The notes beneath the pieces were generated by a model that searched no databases, was not told the DNA's origin, and was given only the letters and a program-made list of their open reading frames with translations. From Acidobacteriota bacterium (GTDB taxonomy: Bacteria; Acidobacteriota; Terriglobia; UBA7540): a stretch of 64,000 nucleotides of DNA. A program made the translations under genes and the position numbers. Below are positions 8,705 through 17,524 of this stretch, in pieces (the first letter of the stretch is position 1; the number at the start of each line of letters is the position of its first letter). The stretch lies in assembly GCA_004298155.1 (NCBI GenBank), contig SCRD01000017.1, positions 1-64,000 of the forward strand, given 5' to 3'.

Positions 8705-8971
8705 AGTAATCTACGGACGTGATCTTCGTGCCGGAGTCCGCTAAGCGTTTCGCTGCCTGGAGGCGTATGCCCCGGGCTTACAAAGTCGTTACCTTTTTAT
8801 TTTGCCCCGCCTGCATGTCCAGCGCAACTCTTTTCTGGGCCGGGTCCGAAGAGGGCCTTGAAAAGCTATCGTCCGCTGCGGAATTGCGGCTTAGACTTCC
8901 AGTTGGAGTGCTGGACACCAGGCAAGTTTATCCTCCACAATAGAATTTAGCGTTTCATTCGAGAGGACCCA

Positions 8972-9712
8972 TTGAGCGCACCGCAGGCTTCTGTGACAAA
9001 GAGTATTCCAGTGCGGGAATATGTCCAGCAGACGTTTGTGCCGCTCTCCCGTCTTGCGCATGACTGGGAAATGCACTCAGCCGTTGCGCTGAGCCCCTCC
9101 GAGGAGCGAACGATGGTCCGCGAGCCGGCGCGGGCCGTCCCGCAGGCGATTGCCCATCGGCTGGGGAAACTGAGAATTCTTCTGGTTCCTTTTGTGGCGT
9201 GCTACTCCGACGGCGACATGGTGGCTTTTTCCAATCCGGAAGGAGAAAAACATTCCGCTGTGTGGATAGAAAACGGAGACAGGATTGACCTGGTCCTCTC
9301 CTGCCGCGATCTTGATCCGCATGATACCGGATGGGAATTTCTGGCGAGCGTCGCCGAGCTTCTCCGCGCGCGCCTCACTTCAGGGGAGATGGAGCGCTAT
9401 ACATCCCTGCTGCAGGAGGAACTGGGCCAGGGGTTCGATGGTGAAATTGACGAGGATGCCTACGAGGCAAAGCAGCCCATTCGCCGGCGCAGCCGCTTGT
9501 CGCGAACCGGTCTGCAATTCCTGAAGTACCGGGACGTCTCTTTCACCTGCACCTGCGCGGAATATATCCACGGGCTCTGGCACGACGTCCAGATCCGGCT
9601 TGGTCCCGAACACCTTCCTGTCCCTGCCCTGCGCAAGCGCATGATTCTGATGGCCGAGATGTTCCCGCCGAATCCAGGGTACGAGCTGTTCGCCGAGGGC
9701 GAGCAAGTTTAA
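8972..9712 (+). CDS. Hypothetical protein, no family recognised
   Basis: 246-residue soluble, acidic protein with no signal peptide or membrane segment. The TTG start at 8972 is supported by GAGAGGA 5 bases upstream. Visible landmarks: CYSDGDMVAFSNPEGEKHSA near residue 75, RSRLSRTGLQFLKYRDVSF near 170, a Cys pair FTCTCAEY near 190, and a C-terminal FPPNPGYELFAEGEQV. A run of Arg (PIRRRSRLSR) follows an acidic stretch. Its divergent position from purF suggests a shared promoter region. I cannot assign a function. Codon use looks like its neighbours, so it is probably a real resident gene. Confidence 0.75.
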   Translation: MSAPQASVTKSIPVREYVQQTFVPLSRLAHDWEMHSAVALSPSEERTMVREPARAVPQAIAHRLGKLRILLVPFVACYSDGDMVAFSNPEGEKHSAVWIENGDRIDLVLSCRDLDPHDTGWEFLASVAELLRARLTSGEMERYTSLLQEELGQGFDGEIDEDAYEAKQPIRRRSRLSRTGLQFLKYRDVSFTCTCAEYIHGLWHDVQIRLGPEHLPVPALRKRMILMAEMFPPNPGYELFAEGEQV

Positions 9713-9875
9713 GGGAACGCGATTTAGAAACCTCCGCCGGGCCCTGTTGGAGGCGCCCTGCACGCCATAACCCCTTCCCCCTGCAATTTTTGCTTTTGAA
9801 CTTGCATAAAGGCCCGGCAAAGAATATTCTTTGTCCCCGGCCAGTCTCTATTGCGCGTATTCAATTGGGGGTAAC

Positions 9876-11207
9876 ATGTCTGCCGAACTACCGAATTACG
9901 TTGGATCGTCCGTTCCTAATCCCCTGAACAAGCGGGTCCCGTGGTACAAGAGCACGTTCCCTTCTTACGCGGGAATTTTCCTTTGGGTCGCATTCTACCT
10001 GGGTCTTTCAGCGCCAACGCTGAGCCTGGCCAGTCCCGCCGTCTGCCTGCTCGGATTATTTGTGGCGGGCCTGCTCTGCTTCGCGCTTTTTTATTACGCT
10101 CCGGCCATGCTGGGCATGCAGACCGGGCGCCCGCTTTACATTGTGGGGACATCCACGTTCGGCGTGAAGGGCGGTTACCTGATGCCCGGCCTTCTGATGG
10201 GTTGTCTCCAGATCGGGTGGTTTGCCGTGGCCACCTATTTTGCCGTGGATTACATCATGGAGGGGCTTGGCAGCCAATCGAAGACGCTGTTTATTGCCAT
10301 CGCAGTGGTGTGGGCGTATGGGCTGGCCTGGGTGGCTATCAAAGGGATTTCCTACGTGGCGCGCATCGCCCAGTTTCTGAACTGGGTGCCGCTGATTATG
10401 ATCGTCATCGTTTTCTGGGCCAATAAAAACGGCGTAGCCAGCTATCGGCCGCCACAAAACGATTCCTGGGGTGGCTTCCTGGCGATGCTCGCTATCGTCA
10501 TCGGATTTTTTGCCACCGCCGGCGCGGCAGGCGCTGATTTCGGGCTGAATAACAGGAACCGCCGAGATGTTTTTTGGGGCGGCCTCACCGGCATCGCCCT
10601 GGCCATCTTTGTGGCAGGCGGTCTGCCGGTACTTTCCGTCGCCGGCCATCTGGGAATGCTGGGGAGCGCTTCAGACTACACCTATGCCGGGACCATCAAG
10701 AGCGTGGGCGCGCTTGCCCCCGTGATGTTCTTTTTGTTTGCGGCGGCGTCCATGGTGCCGACAACTTTTTGCACCTTCATCGCCGGCAACAGCTTTGGAA
10801 CCATGTTGCCCAAAATCCCGCGCTCGGTTTCCACCATGGTTGGCGTGACCATTGGGGCCATCCTGGCAATCACGGGCGTAGCGCAGAATCTGATCGGGTT
10901 CTTCTCGATTGTGGGGGCTTCATTCGGACCGATTTGCGGCGCCATGGCTGCCGATTATCTCCTGGCCGGGAAAAAGTGGTCCGGGCCGCGCCGGGGCATC
11001 AACTGGGCCGGATACGTGGCGTGGGCGGTTGGCTTTGTGGTCGGAATCCTCGACAAGGTTCCCGGCGTTCCCTCCAGTTGGGTAAGGATTGACCGCCCCG
11101 CCGTTCTTTTCTCCTTTGTCGTGGGCTTTGTCATATACCTGGTTCTTGCCAAAGCGGGCGCTCTGCCTGAACTGGTCCCTCAAACAGAACTGAAGTCGGA
11201 AGCATAG
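9876..11207 (+). CDS. NCS1-family cytosine/purine permease-like transporter
   Basis: Inner-membrane transporter with about 12 hydrophobic helices over 443 residues. N-terminal PNPLNKRVPWYKSTFPSYAG and the stretch STFGVKGGYLMPGLLMGCLQIGWF match the CodB branch of the NCS1 family, which imports nucleobases, allantoin or thiamine with H+ or Na+. GAAGADFGLNNRNRRDVFWGG also fits. The ATG at 9876 follows TGGGGGTAAC, and the open frame 15 codons upstream is not needed. It stands alone, with no cytosine deaminase or other catabolic gene beside it, so the substrate is open. Confidence 0.87.
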   Translation: MSAELPNYVGSSVPNPLNKRVPWYKSTFPSYAGIFLWVAFYLGLSAPTLSLASPAVCLLGLFVAGLLCFALFYYAPAMLGMQTGRPLYIVGTSTFGVKGGYLMPGLLMGCLQIGWFAVATYFAVDYIMEGLGSQSKTLFIAIAVVWAYGLAWVAIKGISYVARIAQFLNWVPLIMIVIVFWANKNGVASYRPPQNDSWGGFLAMLAIVIGFFATAGAAGADFGLNNRNRRDVFWGGLTGIALAIFVAGGLPVLSVAGHLGMLGSASDYTYAGTIKSVGALAPVMFFLFAAASMVPTTFCTFIAGNSFGTMLPKIPRSVSTMVGVTIGAILAITGVAQNLIGFFSIVGASFGPICGAMAADYLLAGKKWSGPRRGINWAGYVAWAVGFVVGILDKVPGVPSSWVRIDRPAVLFSFVVGFVIYLVLAKAGALPELVPQTELKSEA

Positions 11208-11521
11208 CGGCGAGTTGGCTTCCCAACGCGGCGATGGCATTGGCGGAGTTGTTCTGCCAGGCACCCGTTTTGCAGACAGTCAGGCAGTGCGCAGGCTAAG
11301 CTCCGCCGAACTTCCGGGGCCTGAGGCTGCCGCCGCGCTGAACCTTTCCGCCACTGTGTGAGCGCGCTCACGCGCCGGTTCCTGCTTCGTGTTACATTAA
11401 TGTCTTTGCGTAAAGCCCCTGACGCGGAGGGAGGCTGCCGGGCATGCGGCGGCGGTTCGGCCGTTCAGGCGTGACGCCGTTTTCCGTTTGGCCGGGAGCG
11501 GAGAGGGTTGTGTCAAAGCGA
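11208..11521. other. 314-bp gap with CRP-like palindrome
   Basis: No gene seen. It contains the palindrome at 11357-11372 described separately, then a short GC-rich leader with overlapping candidate starts for the next gene. Confidence 0.5.
11357..11372. promoter_or_regulatory. CRP/FNR-family-like operator palindrome
   Basis: TGTGAGCGCGCTCACG contains a perfect 14-bp palindrome (GTGAGCGCGCTCAC) and fits TGTGA-N6-TCACA with one changed outer base. It lies about 150 bp upstream of the PIG-L gene. Family knowledge: CRP-type regulators bind this pattern. That one does so here is inference. Confidence 0.35.
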
Positions 11522-13543
11522 ATGCAAAAATTCATCTGCAGAAAGTTCGCGTTCGCCGTGGCAGCTCTGCTGTTGCCCGCGTTGGCGCAGGCGCAGAACA
11601 GCGTGCTGGCGGTCACCGACAGGACCACCTACAACGCTGGCTCGGACGTCCTGATGCGGCTGGCCACGCCACAAGCGGCTTCAGCGTGCGACAACACCGC
11701 TTTTTCAGCCACGGTGCGCTACGAAGGCGATGCGAACGCCGTGTACACGACTTCGCCCTCGCAGGTTTGGGCCTGCCCTGGCGGGACGGCTGCGGGTTTC
11801 TATTCGCTCCTTTGGAAAACCCCTGCGGATGCCCCCACAGGGCGGTATGAGATTGACCTCCGGGGTTATGACAAAATTTCAGCGCAGCTCACGGTTAAAA
11901 TTCCTGGGGCGGGATCTTTTGCCGTGCATCGCAAGGTGGTCAGGATCGAGCGGATCAAACTCGACAAAACTTTTTACACGGTGGGTGATCACGTCGCCTG
12001 CGACATCACGCTGAAGAACCTGACCCATCAGCCGCTCGACGGTCTTCGAGTTGAGTTCTCAAACCGTTACTGGCCGTGGATCGCCGGCCCGGCACAGCAG
12101 GCTGCTGCCAGCATCGTGATATTAAACAATGATCTGACCCTGGCTGGCGGCGCTGAACAGGACATCCACTCCAGCGACGCCGCTGTTGCGGGCAAGGTTA
12201 ACCAGCCGACGATCCATCAGTACGGAGTTGTCGTGTGGGACCATGACAGGAAGAATGTTCTGGACATTGCCTTCAGTAATCTGGTGCTGCTCCAGCCGCC
12301 CGGTGTTACGTCCCCCAGGCCCTACCCCTTGCAATTCACCTATCCTGAGCTAAGCGATATTGAGACCAGGGACTACCGGCAATTTTATCCTCCGGGGCTC
12401 GACGGCGGCGCAATCCAGTTCGACGCCAGCCACACCATGTTTGTTCCAGGGCAGGATGCATTGGTTCATTTCTCGATTGTGGACCCGGGAAAGAGCGCCT
12501 GGAAACAGGTAACCGCTGTCGCGCTGCTGGTGGGTCCGGACGGAAAATCAATCGAAAGGAAAGTTGTCGCCAGGCAGCTTGACCTCACGCCGGGTTCCGC
12601 CGCCAGGAAGGAGTCGGTTGCGTTTGCCCTCCCGGCCGGCCGGACGGGACTCTACCGCGCCGAAGTTGTTCTGAGCGATCCGAGTGGAAACACTGTGGCC
12701 GAGAATGATCTCGAGCTGGGCGTGAATCCGTTGCCCAAATCCATTTTGATTTTCTGCGCGCATGAGGATGACGAGGGTGGATGGGCGGGGCTGACGCGAG
12801 CGGCCATCGAGAACCACATTCCGATCCACTTTGTCTACTTTACCAGCGGCGATGCCGGGTCGTGTGACCGCTATTATCAGCACTCGTGCAGCCCTGCGGA
12901 GGCGTTGAATTTCGGCGCCTTGCGCATGGATGAAACTCGCGCGGTCCTGGGACATATGGGCGTGCCGAAGGACGATATCTATTTCCTCGGGATGCCGGAC
13001 GGAGGATCGGGAGAAATCTGGTACCATCATCCTGACCCAGCCCGCCCTTATCTGTCGGTCCTGCTGGCATCTGATCACACACCCTATCAGAACGTCTTCC
13101 AGCCCAACCTGCCCTATGCGCGCGAGTCGGTTGTGGCAGCGGTGAAGAGACTGCTGAAGGAGTTTCACCCGGAAGTGGTGGTGACGGCGCATCCCCCCGC
13201 TGAAGGGCACATTGACCACGTTGTGAACAACTATTTTGTGGTGAAGGCCCTGCAGGAAATGGTCAACGCAAAGGAACTATCGCCCCAAAGCATTAAACTC
13301 TACGTTGACAGGGTCTATAATCCGAAGGAAATCCCGTCAACCCCGTATCATTATACTGAACATGTATTGTTTGTCTCCGGCGAGGTGATGGCGCTCCACC
13401 AGGAAGCGGGCTGGTATTATCAGTCGCAGGGTGGAGACCGCGCGGCAGGACGCATTCGCCAATTCGACCTGCTCTCTCGCAGAATTGTTTACCGCCAGGT
13501 GTTAGACTGGGAAGAGCACCAGGGATGGAATTCCACACCATGA
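11522..13543 (+). CDS. Exported PIG-L/LmbE-family deacetylase with N-terminal beta domains
   Basis: 673 residues. Signal peptide FAFAVAALLLPALAQAQ is followed by about 400 residues of beta-rich, Ig-like repeats, seen as repeated patterns such as VTDRTTYNAGSDVLMRL and LDKTFYTVGDHVACDITLKN. A PIG-L domain begins at ILIFCAHEDDEGGWAG. The zinc site reads AHEDDE instead of the usual AHPDDE, and GHIDHVVNNY supplies the late His. Family members deacetylate N-acetylglucosamine conjugates, and export suggests a cell-envelope or environmental glycan. Start choice: the ATG at 11522 is immediately before the signal peptide. A GTG at 11510 and an ATG at 11444 are alternatives. Confidence 0.85.
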   Translation: MQKFICRKFAFAVAALLLPALAQAQNSVLAVTDRTTYNAGSDVLMRLATPQAASACDNTAFSATVRYEGDANAVYTTSPSQVWACPGGTAAGFYSLLWKTPADAPTGRYEIDLRGYDKISAQLTVKIPGAGSFAVHRKVVRIERIKLDKTFYTVGDHVACDITLKNLTHQPLDGLRVEFSNRYWPWIAGPAQQAAASIVILNNDLTLAGGAEQDIHSSDAAVAGKVNQPTIHQYGVVVWDHDRKNVLDIAFSNLVLLQPPGVTSPRPYPLQFTYPELSDIETRDYRQFYPPGLDGGAIQFDASHTMFVPGQDALVHFSIVDPGKSAWKQVTAVALLVGPDGKSIERKVVARQLDLTPGSAARKESVAFALPAGRTGLYRAEVVLSDPSGNTVAENDLELGVNPLPKSILIFCAHEDDEGGWAGLTRAAIENHIPIHFVYFTSGDAGSCDRYYQHSCSPAEALNFGALRMDETRAVLGHMGVPKDDIYFLGMPDGGSGEIWYHHPDPARPYLSVLLASDHTPYQNVFQPNLPYARESVVAAVKRLLKEFHPEVVVTAHPPAEGHIDHVVNNYFVVKALQEMVNAKELSPQSIKLYVDRVYNPKEIPSTPYHYTEHVLFVSGEVMALHQEAGWYYQSQGGDRAAGRIRQFDLLSRRIVYRQVLDWEEHQGWNSTP

Positions 13544-13582
13544 ACCGGACTTTGGGCAACCCCAGGAAAGAAAGCGCAGCCA

Positions 13583-14290
13583 ATGGTTGAGTCTTCCGAC
13601 GCACACGATCTCCCGCAGGAACGAGCTTTCCCTGACGAACCTTTTGCCTGTCCTCACTGCGGCCAGATGCTTGCGGCCTCGGTCCGCGTATGCCCTTCCT
13701 GCAAAGCGGCGATTGACCCGAATGAGATCGTCCCTCCAGAGGCTGTTATCCCCGTGGTAGAGCAGGTTGCCCCGCCACCGCCCAAAGAGTACGCGCGATT
13801 TTCCTGGAACATTTTTTTTGTAACCCTTGGGATCTGGCTGGTGGCCGCGCTGATTGCCCAGCGGCTGCTGGGGCCGGTAAAAAGCCAGTTTGTGCTGGGC
13901 GGGCTGGTGGTCCTTTCTTCAGTGTGGGTCTATCGTGACGCTCAAGCAAAGAACATCCCCACACCATTCCGGTGGAGCCTTGGTTCGGTTTTACTGTGGA
14001 TGATTATTTTTCCCTGGTACCTGGCGCGGAGAAGAACGCCGAACGCGGCCTGCCCATTTATTGAAGGCGAGGGAGGCCGGGTCGCCCGCACCTTGCTCTT
14101 CATCCTGCTCTTTTTCTTCCTGCTCAGCGCCCTGATGCTGCTGCTGAAGGCCCCGCGGAAACCTGCCTCCGGAGGAAAGACTCCTGATACGCACGGCAGC
14201 GCCGCACCCGCGGGCAAAATCGCGGCCCTGAGGAATTCAGTGGCCGGTCAGCCGCTGGCCAGCGCGCCGTCAGAAGCCTCGCAGACATAG
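13583..14290 (+). CDS. Zinc-ribbon membrane protein, function unknown
   Basis: 235 residues. The N-terminal zinc ribbon CPHCGQML...CPSCKAAI (about residues 23-44) faces the cytoplasm. A proline-rich linker follows, then four hydrophobic segments (about residues 77-97, 104-120, 132-148 and 168-190), and a low-complexity Ala/Pro/Ser tail. The organisation resembles many unassigned bacterial zinc-ribbon membrane proteins. It begins 39 bp after the PIG-L gene stops. Its 3' end overlaps the convergent galK stop by 43 bp. No catalytic motif is seen. Confidence 0.75.
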   Translation: MVESSDAHDLPQERAFPDEPFACPHCGQMLAASVRVCPSCKAAIDPNEIVPPEAVIPVVEQVAPPPPKEYARFSWNIFFVTLGIWLVAALIAQRLLGPVKSQFVLGGLVVLSSVWVYRDAQAKNIPTPFRWSLGSVLLWMIIFPWYLARRRTPNAACPFIEGEGGRVARTLLFILLFFFLLSALMLLLKAPRKPASGGKTPDTHGSAAPAGKIAALRNSVAGQPLASAPSEASQT

Positions 14291-15390
14291 ACTTCGGAAT
14301 TCAGCCCCGTCGCCTGCCCGTAGCTTTCTTTGACCGCTTTCGCAAACGCTTCAGCCGCGTCAGAGCGAACCAGGTTAACAGTGCAACCTCCAAAGCCGGC
14401 GCCGGTCATGCGTGATCCGATAATGCCGGGCTGCTTGAGGGCAAGTTCCACCAGAAGGTCGAGCTCTCTGCAACTGACCTCGTAGTCGTCTCTCAGACTT
14501 TCATGCGAGGCGATCATGAGACGGCCGAAGCTCTCAAGATCACCCTTCTCCAAATCCTTGACGGCCTTGAGCACACGGTCGTTTTCGCTCACTACATGCC
14601 GGGCGCGCCTCAACAGAATTTCATTCAGGCTTTGGCTTGCGACTTCAAGGTCGGTCAGGTCAATCTCTCGCAGGGAGTTGACTGCCAACCCTGTGGTCCC
14701 AAGTTGCGCTACTGCCTGGCGGCATTGCTTCAGCCGGATTTCGTATTCTGAAGCGGCCAGCGCCCGGCGGACTCCCGAATAACACACCACAATTTTGACG
14801 CGCCCGGATAAGGGGACATAACGATAGGAAAGGTCGCGGCAATCGAGGAAAAGGGCGTGATCGCGCTTCCCCATCGCGCAGGCGAACTGGTCCATGATTC
14901 CGCAGGGTACCTTGACGAACTCATTCTCGGCGCGGCGAGCGAGGCGAACGACCTCCAGAGGGCCGAGTTTAATTTCGAACATCTTCATTGCCAGGGCCAC
15001 CGCGCCCACCTCAACCGCCGCCGACGAACTGAGCCCGGCCTCGCGCGGCACGTTGCCGCCAAACGCAAGGTCAGCCCCTGCCAGCCGATGCCCCTCCTCC
15101 TGCATGAGCTTAAACACGCCGCGGAGGTAGTTGCTCCAGGGATGTTCCTCGTCTTTTTCAATCGCATCCAGGCTGAACTCGACCTGGTCGTTGAAGTCAA
15201 TCGAGTAAGCGTGTACGACATGGTCATTCCGCGGCTGTGCCGCAAATTCAATGGCACGGTCAATCGCGGCGGGAAGCACAAAACCGTCGTTGTAATCGGT
15301 GTGTTCGCCGATCAGATTCACGCGGCCAGGCGCGTGGGCCGTAACAGCGGGCGGCCTTCCGAAAATCTTTTGAAAAGCTTCCTTAATCAT
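14248..15390 (-). CDS. galK: Galactokinase
   Basis: GHMP kinase phosphorylating alpha-D-galactose at O1 in the Leloir pathway. About 380 residues. APGRVNLIGEHTDYNDGFVLP is the galactokinase signature. GNVPREAGLSSSAAVEVGA is the ATP-binding GLSSSA loop, and RMTGAGFGGCTVNLV the third GHMP motif. The ATG at 15390 gives MIKEAFQKIFG, the typical start; 33 more codons are open upstream but run into galT. It follows galT by 25 bases, so the two form an operon. The 3' end overlaps the opposing zinc-ribbon gene. No galE or mutarotase is in the window. Confidence 0.97.
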   Translation of the reverse strand: MIKEAFQKIFGRPPAVTAHAPGRVNLIGEHTDYNDGFVLPAAIDRAIEFAAQPRNDHVVHAYSIDFNDQVEFSLDAIEKDEEHPWSNYLRGVFKLMQEEGHRLAGADLAFGGNVPREAGLSSSAAVEVGAVALAMKMFEIKLGPLEVVRLARRAENEFVKVPCGIMDQFACAMGKRDHALFLDCRDLSYRYVPLSGRVKIVVCYSGVRRALAASEYEIRLKQCRQAVAQLGTTGLAVNSLREIDLTDLEVASQSLNEILLRRARHVVSENDRVLKAVKDLEKGDLESFGRLMIASHESLRDDYEVSCRELDLLVELALKQPGIIGSRMTGAGFGGCTVNLVRSDAAEAFAKAVKESYGQATGLNSEVYVCEASDGALASG

Positions 15391-15415
15391 GATGTACCGC
15401 CCGAGGTTCGCGCCA

Positions 15416-16384
15416 TCAGCCGATTTCACGGACCGTCTTTGGCGCCACTCGACGCAATTCGGCAGCCCTTTCTTCGGCCAGCGAATCATTCAAAAAAGTT
15501 CCCGCACCTGTTTCGACGCTGGCCAGGTACTTCAGTTTCTTCTTGCTGCGGTGCGGCGGATAGAACTCAATGTGAAAATGATAAAAAGGATGCCGGCCGC
15601 GTGCAGGCGCCTGGTGCAAAAGCATCATATACGGGAACGACATCCCAAACAGGTTGTCGTATTTCCGGGTCACCCACTTCAGCATCTCCGCCAGCTCTTT
15701 TTCTTCCGATGGCTTGAACTCATCGAGCGCCCCCAGGTGCCGCCGGGAATAGATGTGCACTTCGTAGGGCCAGCGCGCGTAGAAAGGAATGAAGGCTGTG
15801 AACGCGCGGTTCTCAGCCACAATCCGCAGCTTCTGCTTGCGCTCCTTCCGGAGAATGTCACAGAAAAGGCAGCGGCCATGCTTCCGGCGATAGGCGCGCG
15901 CGGCGGCAAGCTCCTTTTTGATGATGGGCGGCACCAGCGGCAGGGAATAGATCTGCCCGTGGGGATGCGGCATGGTGACGCCGATCACTTCTCCCTTGTT
16001 CTCAAAAATCAAAACGTATTGAATGCCCGGCGTCGCCTTGAGTTCTTCAAACCGCTTGCGCCAGATCTTCACCAGCCGCGTGAGGTGCTCAACGGAAATC
16101 TGGGGGATGGAGGTGTTGTGGTCCGGATGGTAAAGCACTACGTCGCACTTGCCGTGCGAGGGCCTGACCGGATAGAAATCGTCACCTTTGATGGCTGGCG
16201 TCTGGGCGGGAATGGAGAATGCGGGGAAATCGTTCGGATAGATATAGACGTCGTAGTCGTCCGGCACGCGGCCGGAACCCGGGCAGAAAGGGCACCAGTC
16301 GCGCGGCATCTGGGGCCTGTCCTGGCGATGTGATGCGGTTGAGACCCATTCGCGCACCGTCGGATTCCATCGAAGCTCGGTCAT
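15416..16384 (-). CDS. galT: Galactose-1-phosphate uridylyltransferase
   Basis: Exchanges UMP between UDP-glucose and galactose-1-phosphate. 322 residues. Zn-site and substrate block CPFCPGSGRVPDDYDVYIYPNDFP (positions 30-55; key Cys pair). The catalytic His-Pro-His is in VTMPHPHGQIYSLP near residue 180, where the second His is uridylylated. LFCDILRKE and a late HFHIEFYPPHR complete the HIT-like fold. First gene of galT-galK. The ATG at 16384 gives MTELRWNPTVREWV, the conserved galT start. Confidence 0.97.
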   Translation of the reverse strand: MTELRWNPTVREWVSTASHRQDRPQMPRDWCPFCPGSGRVPDDYDVYIYPNDFPAFSIPAQTPAIKGDDFYPVRPSHGKCDVVLYHPDHNTSIPQISVEHLTRLVKIWRKRFEELKATPGIQYVLIFENKGEVIGVTMPHPHGQIYSLPLVPPIIKKELAAARAYRRKHGRCLFCDILRKERKQKLRIVAENRAFTAFIPFYARWPYEVHIYSRRHLGALDEFKPSEEKELAEMLKWVTRKYDNLFGMSFPYMMLLHQAPARGRHPFYHFHIEFYPPHRSKKKLKYLASVETGAGTFLNDSLAEERAAELRRVAPKTVREIG

Positions 16385-16432
16385 CTGCGTAGAGCCACTG
16401 GCAGCACCCGGTTGGCAGTTCGCGAGGCTGTC

Positions 16433-17470
16433 TTAATTCAGGAAGTAGTTGCGATAAAGCGTGTCGCGCTTGATGGGGCGAAAGCCGGCGTCGCAAATCA
16501 TCCGGCGAAGTTTCTCCTCAGAGGTGGTGCGGCCGCAACCCGCAGCGGAGACGACATTCTCTTCAATCAGGATACTCCCGACATCATTGCCACCGAAGCG
16601 AAGAGCGATCTGGCAGACCTTGTGCCCTGGGGTCAGCCAGGACGCCTGAACGTTCTGAATGTTATCCAGGAAAAGCCGGCTGACGGCAAGCATCTTGAGA
16701 TATTCCACTGCCGTCACTTCCTCCTTAATAAAGCGCCCCAGCGATGTGTTTTCACGCTGGAAGAACCAGGGAATAAAAGCGGTAAAGCCGCCGGTCTCTT
16801 CCTGCAGCCTGCGAATGCGTACGAGATGTGCGACGCGGTGTTGAAGGGTCTCTCCGCAGCCGAACATCATGGTGGCGGTGGTCCGCATGCCCAGCTTGTG
16901 CGCCTCGCGGTGCACGGAGAGCCATTCTTCAGTACTGCACTTCAGGCGTGCGATCCGCTGCCGGACTTCGTCGTCCAGAATTTCCGCGCCTGCTCCGGGA
17001 ATGGAATCGAGGCCCGCATCCATCAGGCGCATCAGCGTATCGCGAACGGTCAGCCCGCAGATCTCGGCGATGTTCAGGATCTCCGGCGCCGAGAGGCAGT
17101 GCAGATGGACCTGGGGATATCGCCGCTTGATGCTGGACAGGAGATTTTCATAGTAGTCCATCTTGAGGTCGGGGTGCAGCCCGCCCTGCATCAGGACGCC
17201 GGTACCGCCCAGCGCCAGCGTCTCTTCAATCTTTTGGCAAATGGTATCGAGCGGCAGGACGTATCCTTCCGGCGAGCCCACGGGCCGGTAAAACGCGCAG
17301 AAGGAGCAGTACTCCGTGCAGATGTTGGTGTAATTGATGTTACGATCGATCTGGTAGGTAACGACGTTACCGGGATGCAGCTTCTTTCGCTGAGCGTCGG
17401 CCTCCATGCCAATTCCGATCAGATCGTCGGAGCGCAGCATTTCGAGAGCCTGTGTATCGTTTAAACCCAT
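16433..17470 (-). CDS. mqnC: Cyclic dehypoxanthinyl futalosine synthase (radical SAM)
   Basis: Radical SAM enzyme of the futalosine route to menaquinone, forming the cyclic product from dehypoxanthine futalosine. 345 residues. The cluster motif reads CTEYCSFCAFYR (CxxxCxxC) near residues 52-63, followed by GSPEGYVL, which distinguishes MqnC from the related MqnE. GVLMQGGLHPDLK and DSIPGAGAEILDDEVR are further MqnC blocks. It lies 54 bp downstream of mqnA, same strand. The other pathway genes (mqnB, mqnD, mqnE) are not in this window. Confidence 0.95.
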   Translation of the reverse strand: MGLNDTQALEMLRSDDLIGIGMEADAQRKKLHPGNVVTYQIDRNINYTNICTEYCSFCAFYRPVGSPEGYVLPLDTICQKIEETLALGGTGVLMQGGLHPDLKMDYYENLLSSIKRRYPQVHLHCLSAPEILNIAEICGLTVRDTLMRLMDAGLDSIPGAGAEILDDEVRQRIARLKCSTEEWLSVHREAHKLGMRTTATMMFGCGETLQHRVAHLVRIRRLQEETGGFTAFIPWFFQRENTSLGRFIKEEVTAVEYLKMLAVSRLFLDNIQNVQASWLTPGHKVCQIALRFGGNDVGSILIEENVVSAAGCGRTTSEEKLRRMICDAGFRPIKRDTLYRNYFLN

Positions 17471-17524
17471 AGCCCTTTACCCGTCAATAAAACCTTCACT
17501 CGGCGCAATGCAGAAAACCACGCC

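Noticed and set aside
8719-8943. 74-codon plus-strand open frame between purF and the next gene
   Set aside because: No ribosome site, no motif, and it occupies the expected divergent promoter region.
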